Assembly: GCA_913057685.1 (NCBI GenBank)
Contig: CAJXOA010000004.1
Span: 1 to 64,000 of the forward strand
DNA: 64,000 nt
Source of the DNA: an uncultured Trueperaceae bacterium
GTDB taxonomy: Bacteria > Deinococcota > Deinococci > Deinococcales > Trueperaceae
Direction of reading: 5' to 3'
The position numbers and the translations under genes are program-made. Below are positions 60,547-64,000 of this stretch, piece after piece. Each line of letters opens with the position of its first letter. The stretch's first letter is position 1. The notes beneath the pieces are model-generated. The model was not told the origin of the DNA and ran no database searches. It saw nothing but the letters and a program-made list of their open reading frames with translations.

Positions 60547-61502
60547 GCGGCGCGCCCGGGGCGGCGCCCCGGGTCTGGTGGGACGGCGACCCGGGGCACG
60601 ACGACGCGTTCGCCCTGTTCTTCGCCGCCGTCCACACCGACCTCGTCGGCCTCAGCACCGTCTCCGGCAACGTCGACCTGGACGCGACGACGCACAACGC
60701 CCGCGTCGTGCGCGACCTCGCCCGCCTCGAGGCGCCGCTCCACCGCGGCGCCGCCGGCCCCCTCGTCGGCGAACCGCTGCACGCGCCCGACATCCACGGC
60801 GCCAGCGGCCTCGCGGGGCCCGCCCCCCGCACGCCGCGTAGCCCCGTCGAGGCGACGCCCGCTGCGGAGGCGATCGTCGCCGCCGCGAAGCGCGAGGAGG
60901 CGCACGGCGGCCTGTGGCTGGTCGCGACCGGTCCCCTCACGAACGTCGCGCTCGCGTTGCGCCTCGATCCCGACCTACCCCGCCGCCTGAAGGGGATCTC
61001 GATCATGGGCGGCTCGCGCAGTTTCGGCAACACGACGCCCGCCGCGGAGTTCAACATCCTCGCCGACCCCGAGGCGGCCGCCGCGACGTTCGAAAGCGGC
61101 GCACACGTCGTGATGGCCGGCCTCGACCTCACGCACCGCTTCCGGCTCGGCGCGACGCACGCCGCGGCGTTGCGCGCGGCGGGCGGCGAGGTCGCCACCT
61201 TCGCCGCGGAGCTCCTCGAGGCGTTCCTCGCCGCGTACGAGCGGCGCAGCGGCCTCGCGTCCGCCCCGATGCACGACCCCCTCGCGGTGATGCTCGTGAC
61301 CCACCCCGAGGTGTTCGACACCGAAGCGCTCCACGTGCGCGTCGAGACGGCGGGGCGACACACGCGCGGCATGACGCTGTGCGACGAGCGCGAGATCGCC
61401 CACCGCCTCCCCGCCACCGCGACGGTCGGCGTCGACCTCGACGCGGACCGGGCCTGGACGTACCTCCGGGACGCGGTCGCGACCCTCTCGAACGGCGGTT
61501 GA
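60543..61502 (+). CDS. Inosine-uridine-preferring nucleoside hydrolase family
   Basis: A 319-residue N-ribohydrolase. The calcium-binding Asp cluster is [14 protein letters not shown] (D-x-D-x-x-x-DD), followed by [39 protein letters not shown] and the catalytic His region [14 protein letters not shown]. It likely salvages purine or pyrimidine nucleosides. GTG start in a GTGA overlap with gyrA, tying it to gyrase expression without obvious functional reason. Confidence 0.9.
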   Translation: MSGAPGAAPRVWWDGDPGHDDAFALFFAAVHTDLVGLSTVSGNVDLDATTHNARVVRDLARLEAPLHRGAAGPLVGEPLHAPDIHGASGLAGPAPRTPRSPVEATPAAEAIVAAAKREEAHGGLWLVATGPLTNVALALRLDPDLPRRLKGISIMGGSRSFGNTTPAAEFNILADPEAAAATFESGAHVVMAGLDLTHRFRLGATHAAALRAAGGEVATFAAELLEAFLAAYERRSGLASAPMHDPLAVMLVTHPEVFDTEALHVRVETAGRHTRGMTLCDEREIAHRLPATATVGVDLDADRAWTYLRDAVATLSNGG

Positions 61503-61506
61503 CGCC

Positions 61507-62193
61507 GTGGCGGTCGTGCGCTTCGAACGGGTCACGAAGACCTTCCCGCGCACGCACGTGCACGCCCTGAAGGACGTCGACTTCGAGGTCCGCAAGGGGG
61601 AGTTCGTGTACGTCACGGGGCACAGCGGCGCCGGCAAATCGACGTTGTTGTCGCTCATGCTCCGCAAGATGACGCCGACCGAGGGCCGCGTGTCGGTCAG
61701 CGGGCAGGACCTCGCGCGCCTCCCCGAACGCCGCCTCCCGCTGTTGCGCCGCGCGATCGGCATGGTGTTCCAGGACCACGCGCTCCTCCCCACCCTCTCC
61801 GCGGAGGAGAACCTCGTGTTCGCGCTCCGCGCCTCGGGCACGCGCGGCAACCTCGAGCAGCGCGCCCTGCAGGTCCTGCGCCAGGTCGGCCTGGCGCACA
61901 AGCGCAAGGCCTACCCCATCGAACTGTCGATGGGCGAACAGCAACGCATCTCCATCGCGCGGGCGCTCGTGACGAACCCGCCGCTGTTGCTGTGCGACGA
62001 ACCGACCGGGAACCTCGATCCGGACACCAGCTGGGAGATCCTCGAACTCCTGCACGACGTGAACATCCGCGGCACCACCATCCTCGTCGCGACGCACTCG
62101 CGGGACCTGGTGGACCGCCTGCGCCGCCGCACCCTCGTGCTGCGCGGCGGGGAACTCGTGCGCGACGACCCGCAGGGCGGCTTCGCGCTGTAG
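61507..62193 (+). CDS. ftsE: FtsE-like ABC ATPase
   Basis: A 228-residue ATPase of the FtsE/LolD group. It has VRFERVTKTFPRTHVHALKDV, Walker A GHSGAGKSTLLSLML, the Q-loop GMVFQDHALLPTLS, signature LSMGEQQRISIARAL (Met in place of the usual Gly of LSGGEQ), LLLCDEPTGNLD and the switch ATHSRDLV. FtsE normally works with FtsX to control peptidoglycan hydrolases at division. No ftsX follows; the next gene is on the opposite strand. GTG start four bases after the nucleoside hydrolase stop. Confidence 0.82.
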   Translation: MAVVRFERVTKTFPRTHVHALKDVDFEVRKGEFVYVTGHSGAGKSTLLSLMLRKMTPTEGRVSVSGQDLARLPERRLPLLRRAIGMVFQDHALLPTLSAEENLVFALRASGTRGNLEQRALQVLRQVGLAHKRKAYPIELSMGEQQRISIARALVTNPPLLLCDEPTGNLDPDTSWEILELLHDVNIRGTTILVATHSRDLVDRLRRRTLVLRGGELVRDDPQGGFAL

Positions 62194-62206
62194 CGTCCGG
62201 CGCCCC

Positions 62207-62953
62207 TCAGACGGTCGTGACGCGCACGTCCAGGCGGTCCTCGTCCAGCATCGCCTCGAGGACCTCCCCGCGGTGCAGGGCGTCGATCATCGCGACCCCC
62301 GCCGCCTCGTCGACGTGGATGCCGTCGCGCATGACGGTGTGGCCGTACACCCCGAAGCGGTGCCCCGTCTGGCGCACCAGGTCGGGCGTCTCGTACCACC
62401 AGGTCTTCACGCTCGGGTCGCCGTAGAAGAAGTCGTCGAACGTCTGCAGGCCCGGCGTCGGACCGGCGTGCGCGACCTGCACCCCGTACCGCGACCAGGT
62501 GCGCGGCAGCGACGCGAACCACGCCACCAGGTCGTCCGGCAACGCCTCCCCACCGCGGTCGGGATCGAACTCCGCGTGCGGCGTCGGTCCGCTGCTCAAC
62601 GCCCGCAGGGGCGGGACGACCGCGTCGTCGTGGTTGCCGAGCAGGATCGTGACGTGCCCCCGCGCGGCCTCCACGAAGCGGTGCAGGCGCCGCACCTCGC
62701 GCACTTGGGCCCGCGCCGCACGGCGCAGCTGCGCGGGCGACGACGGATCGAACCGCGCCTCGCCGAGCAGCGCGGCGTACCCCGCGGCGTTCTTCGGGTG
62801 CACCAGGTCCCCGACGCACACGACCTCGATGCGTCCCTCCAGCACCGCGTCGCTCGGGGCGTACGCCGCGTTCGCCGCACCGGTCGCGCGCAACGCCCGC
62901 CAAAGGACCTCGAAGCGGGCGTGCACGTCCCCGATCGCCACGAGCTTGATCAC
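62207..62953 (-). CDS. Calcineurin-like metallophosphoesterase
   Basis: A 248-residue phosphoesterase with all the family metal motifs: GDVHARFEVL (GDxH), VCVGDLVHPKN (GDxx), LLGNHDDAVV (GNHD), QVAHAGPTPG and YGHTVMRDGIHVD (GHT-x-H region). It resembles PrpE/ApaH-like protein or nucleotide phosphatases; the substrate is unknown. GTG start in a GTGA overlap with the DdrA-like gene, suggesting a role linked to DNA damage response. Confidence 0.87.
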   Translation of the reverse strand: MIKLVAIGDVHARFEVLWRALRATGAANAAYAPSDAVLEGRIEVVCVGDLVHPKNAAGYAALLGEARFDPSSPAQLRRAARAQVREVRRLHRFVEAARGHVTILLGNHDDAVVPPLRALSSGPTPHAEFDPDRGGEALPDDLVAWFASLPRTWSRYGVQVAHAGPTPGLQTFDDFFYGDPSVKTWWYETPDLVRQTGHRFGVYGHTVMRDGIHVDEAAGVAMIDALHRGEVLEAMLDEDRLDVRVTTV

Positions 62954-63708
62954 GTCCCGCGGCCGCGGTCGACGAGCAGGCCGCGCAGCGAGGCGTACAA
63001 CGCCCGGCTCGCCTCGACGTCGCCGCCGTACCCCCCCGCCTGCGCGACGAGGCGGGCGGCCTCCACCCCCAGTCCCTCCTCCCCGAGCCGCTCGACGAGC
63101 TTGTCGATCCACCGCTGCATCTCCGGTTTCGCCGCGTCGTCCTCCGCGGTCGCCGCCAACGGCCGCGCGTCCATCGGGGCGTCCGCCGCGCCGGCCGTCC
63201 CGGTCCCGCCGGACGCCTCCGGCGCCTCCGCGGACGCGCCGGCCGCGGGGGGCGCGACCGGCGCGTCGGACCCGACCTCCACGACCTCGCGTTCGGGTGG
63301 GTGGAGCGGCTGCCCGGTCTCCGGGTCGGCGTCGACCCACGCCTCCCCCACGACGCGGACGGGGACCGCCACGCCGAACCCGGCGGCGACCGCCGTCCAC
63401 GCCGCACCGGTCGCGGCCGCCCCCGCGTCCTCCTCGAGGCCGGGGTGGGCCCGCACCGCGACGACGGCGCTGCGCGCGACGTCGCCGACCCGCAGCTCCG
63501 CGACGAGCGCCCCGTCGCCCCACGGGCGGACGGTGAACGCCCACCCGTCGGGCCCGACGACCGCGTCGAGGCGCGCCTGCAACGCCGCGGCGCGCACGTG
63601 GGGCGCCAACGCCACCCGCGCGCCCCCCTCCCCGACGTCGGTGACGTGCCAGCCGACGTCCGCCGTTTCGAACGGGGCCGTGAACGCCCTCCGGTGCCGT
63701 TCGTCCAT
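62950..63708 (-). CDS. ddrA: DdrA/Rad52-like single-strand annealing protein
   Basis: A 252-residue protein resembling Deinococcus DdrA, a Rad52-fold protein that binds and protects single-stranded 3' DNA ends. The N-terminal domain has FTAPFETADVGWHV, HVRAAALQARLDAVVGPDGW (the family's A-L-x-x-RLD-x-V-G-x-x-W core) and a helix near 95-110 (AAWTAVAAGFGVAVPV), followed by an Ala/Pro/acidic linker and a C-terminal helix (GYGGDVEASRALYASLRGLL). The basic DNA-contact residues of Rad52 are not conserved clearly by eye. ATG 63708 follows TATGCT by six bases. It is coupled to a phosphoesterase. Confidence 0.8.
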   Translation of the reverse strand: MDERHRRAFTAPFETADVGWHVTDVGEGGARVALAPHVRAAALQARLDAVVGPDGWAFTVRPWGDGALVAELRVGDVARSAVVAVRAHPGLEEDAGAAATGAAWTAVAAGFGVAVPVRVVGEAWVDADPETGQPLHPPEREVVEVGSDAPVAPPAAGASAEAPEASGGTGTAGAADAPMDARPLAATAEDDAAKPEMQRWIDKLVERLGEEGLGVEAARLVAQAGGYGGDVEASRALYASLRGLLVDRGRGT

Positions 63709-63714
63709 GCGCGG

Positions 63715-63720
63715 AGCATA
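63715..63720 (-). promoter_or_regulatory. Leaderless -10 box of the ddrA-like gene
   Basis: TATGCT on the minus strand, preceded by TGC as extended -10 context, six bases before ATG 63708. No obvious palindromic radiation/desiccation motif was recognised nearby. Confidence 0.55.
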
Positions 63721-63830
63721 GCAACCCCGTCCCCTCCGCCCGACCGCAGCCCCGCCGCCGTGCGAACGGCGTCCGACCGCCGTCCGACCGGGGCTCGGCG
63801 GACGCCCCGCCGGCCCCGGAGCCCGTGCGG

Positions 63831-63836
63831 TACCGT
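63831..63836 (+). promoter_or_regulatory. Leaderless -10 box of the terminal gene
   Basis: TACCGT five bases before ATG 63842. Confidence 0.5.
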
Positions 63837-63841
63837 GCCGC

Positions 63842-64000
63842 ATGGCGACGTCCCCCCGGACCCGCACGACCGTCCCTCGCGCGCGGCCCCTGCCCACGGT
63901 CGTCCTCGCGGCCCTCCTCGCAGTCCTCCTCACGGCCCCCCTCGGTCTCCCCGCCGCCGCGCAGCCGGCGCCGTCCCCGTCCGACGCGACGGTGGGCGAC
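63842..64000 (+). CDS. Secreted protein, N-terminal fragment
   Basis: Fifty-three codons before the window ends. The peptide is a textbook signal sequence: basic start (MATSPRTRTTVPRARPLP), hydrophobic core (TVVLAALLAVLLTAPLGL) and PAAAQ cleavage site, followed by a Pro/Ser/Asp-rich beginning of the mature protein. The family cannot be told. The leaderless box supports the start; the promoter stands divergent from the ddrA-like gene. Confidence 0.7.
   Translation, partial: MATSPRTRTTVPRARPLPTVVLAALLAVLLTAPLGLPAAAQPAPSPSDATVGD

Noticed and set aside
56484-61502. Very long (1672-residue) plus-strand reading frame
   Set aside because: It spans purB antisense, gyrA in another frame and the real nucleoside hydrolase; only the last 320 codons are a gene.

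Overview
The window is a very GC-rich (about 70-75% by eye), densely packed bacterial chromosome segment. It is most consistent with Deinococcota (Deinococcus-Thermus). The supporting signs are a DdrA/Rad52-like protein, a BshA-type bacillithiol glycosyltransferase, an LpxB-related protein of the type known from cyanobacteria and Deinococcus, Thermus-like L31 and L28, a Thr-Tyr-Gly-Thr tRNA cluster ahead of tuf, and pervasive leaderless promoters. A Trueperaceae-like lineage is possible, but genus cannot be read from this sequence. There is no prophage, insertion sequence, CRISPR array or obvious genomic island; almost everything is core or near-core metabolism.

Layout. 1-697: a minus-strand operon of four tRNAs and the first codons of EF-Tu, with a consensus promoter. 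948-5901: tatA, tatC, a chorismate mutase-DAHP synthase fusion, a multi-cluster ferredoxin, a small unknown gene and a glutaryl-CoA dehydrogenase-like gene. 5998-9603 (minus): a membrane protein coupled to a DUF2229-like protein, then an MrfA-like helicase. 9684-13399: a processive glycosyltransferase, then sulfolipid genes sqdB and sqdX. 13377-16347 (minus): a B12 riboswitch and btuFCD-type importer. 16413-23450: zapE; ABC ATPase plus LpxB-related protein; methyltransferase; aroA-cmk-nadK. 23539-29679: sufE, rpmE, an orphan histidine kinase, a TraB-family protein and a UbiD-family decarboxylase. 29704-32694 (minus): a zinc importer whose binding protein carries 21 tandem His-rich repeats. 32854-33096: rpmB. 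33318-38503: pyrE, then HIT - Fur/Zur - YibE/F - Yip1-like - hydrolase, and an aldo/keto reductase. 39036-47911: nnrDE fusion, thrB, an RsmC-like methyltransferase, tsaD, bshA with a nucleotidyltransferase, a PEGA protein and a LolA-like protein. 48017-57755: fumC, an esterase, a PatB-type lyase/UDG/RlmI operon, a ring-cleaving dioxygenase, and purB-purC-purS-hydrolase. 57931-64000: gyrA, nucleoside hydrolase, an ftsE-like gene, phosphoesterase, DdrA-like protein, and the start of a secreted protein.

Two expression habits unify the region. First, at least 26 genes have a TANNNT box (often TGNTANNNT) ending only 5-8 bases before ATG/GTG, so their mRNAs should be leaderless; in five places the TAG stop of the upstream gene is itself the first half of such a box. 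Second, internal operon junctions are mostly 4-base GTGA overlaps (15 seen), plus one ATGA and one TTGA. Genes with 5' leaders (tatA, aroF, sqdB, rpmE, rpmB, the PEGA gene, gyrA, btuF) instead have clear GGAGG-like ribosome binding sites.

Points most worth a second look are the giant HAHEDE repeat in the zinc-binding protein with a perfect palindrome at its start, a putative leaderless five-codon mini-ORF coupled to the zinc ATPase gene, the stop-codon/-10 overlaps, a purC-like gene that has lost its usual ATP-site motifs, a zinc-free L31, and a DdrA-like gene coupled to a calcineurin-type phosphoesterase. No wholly new multi-gene system was evident.
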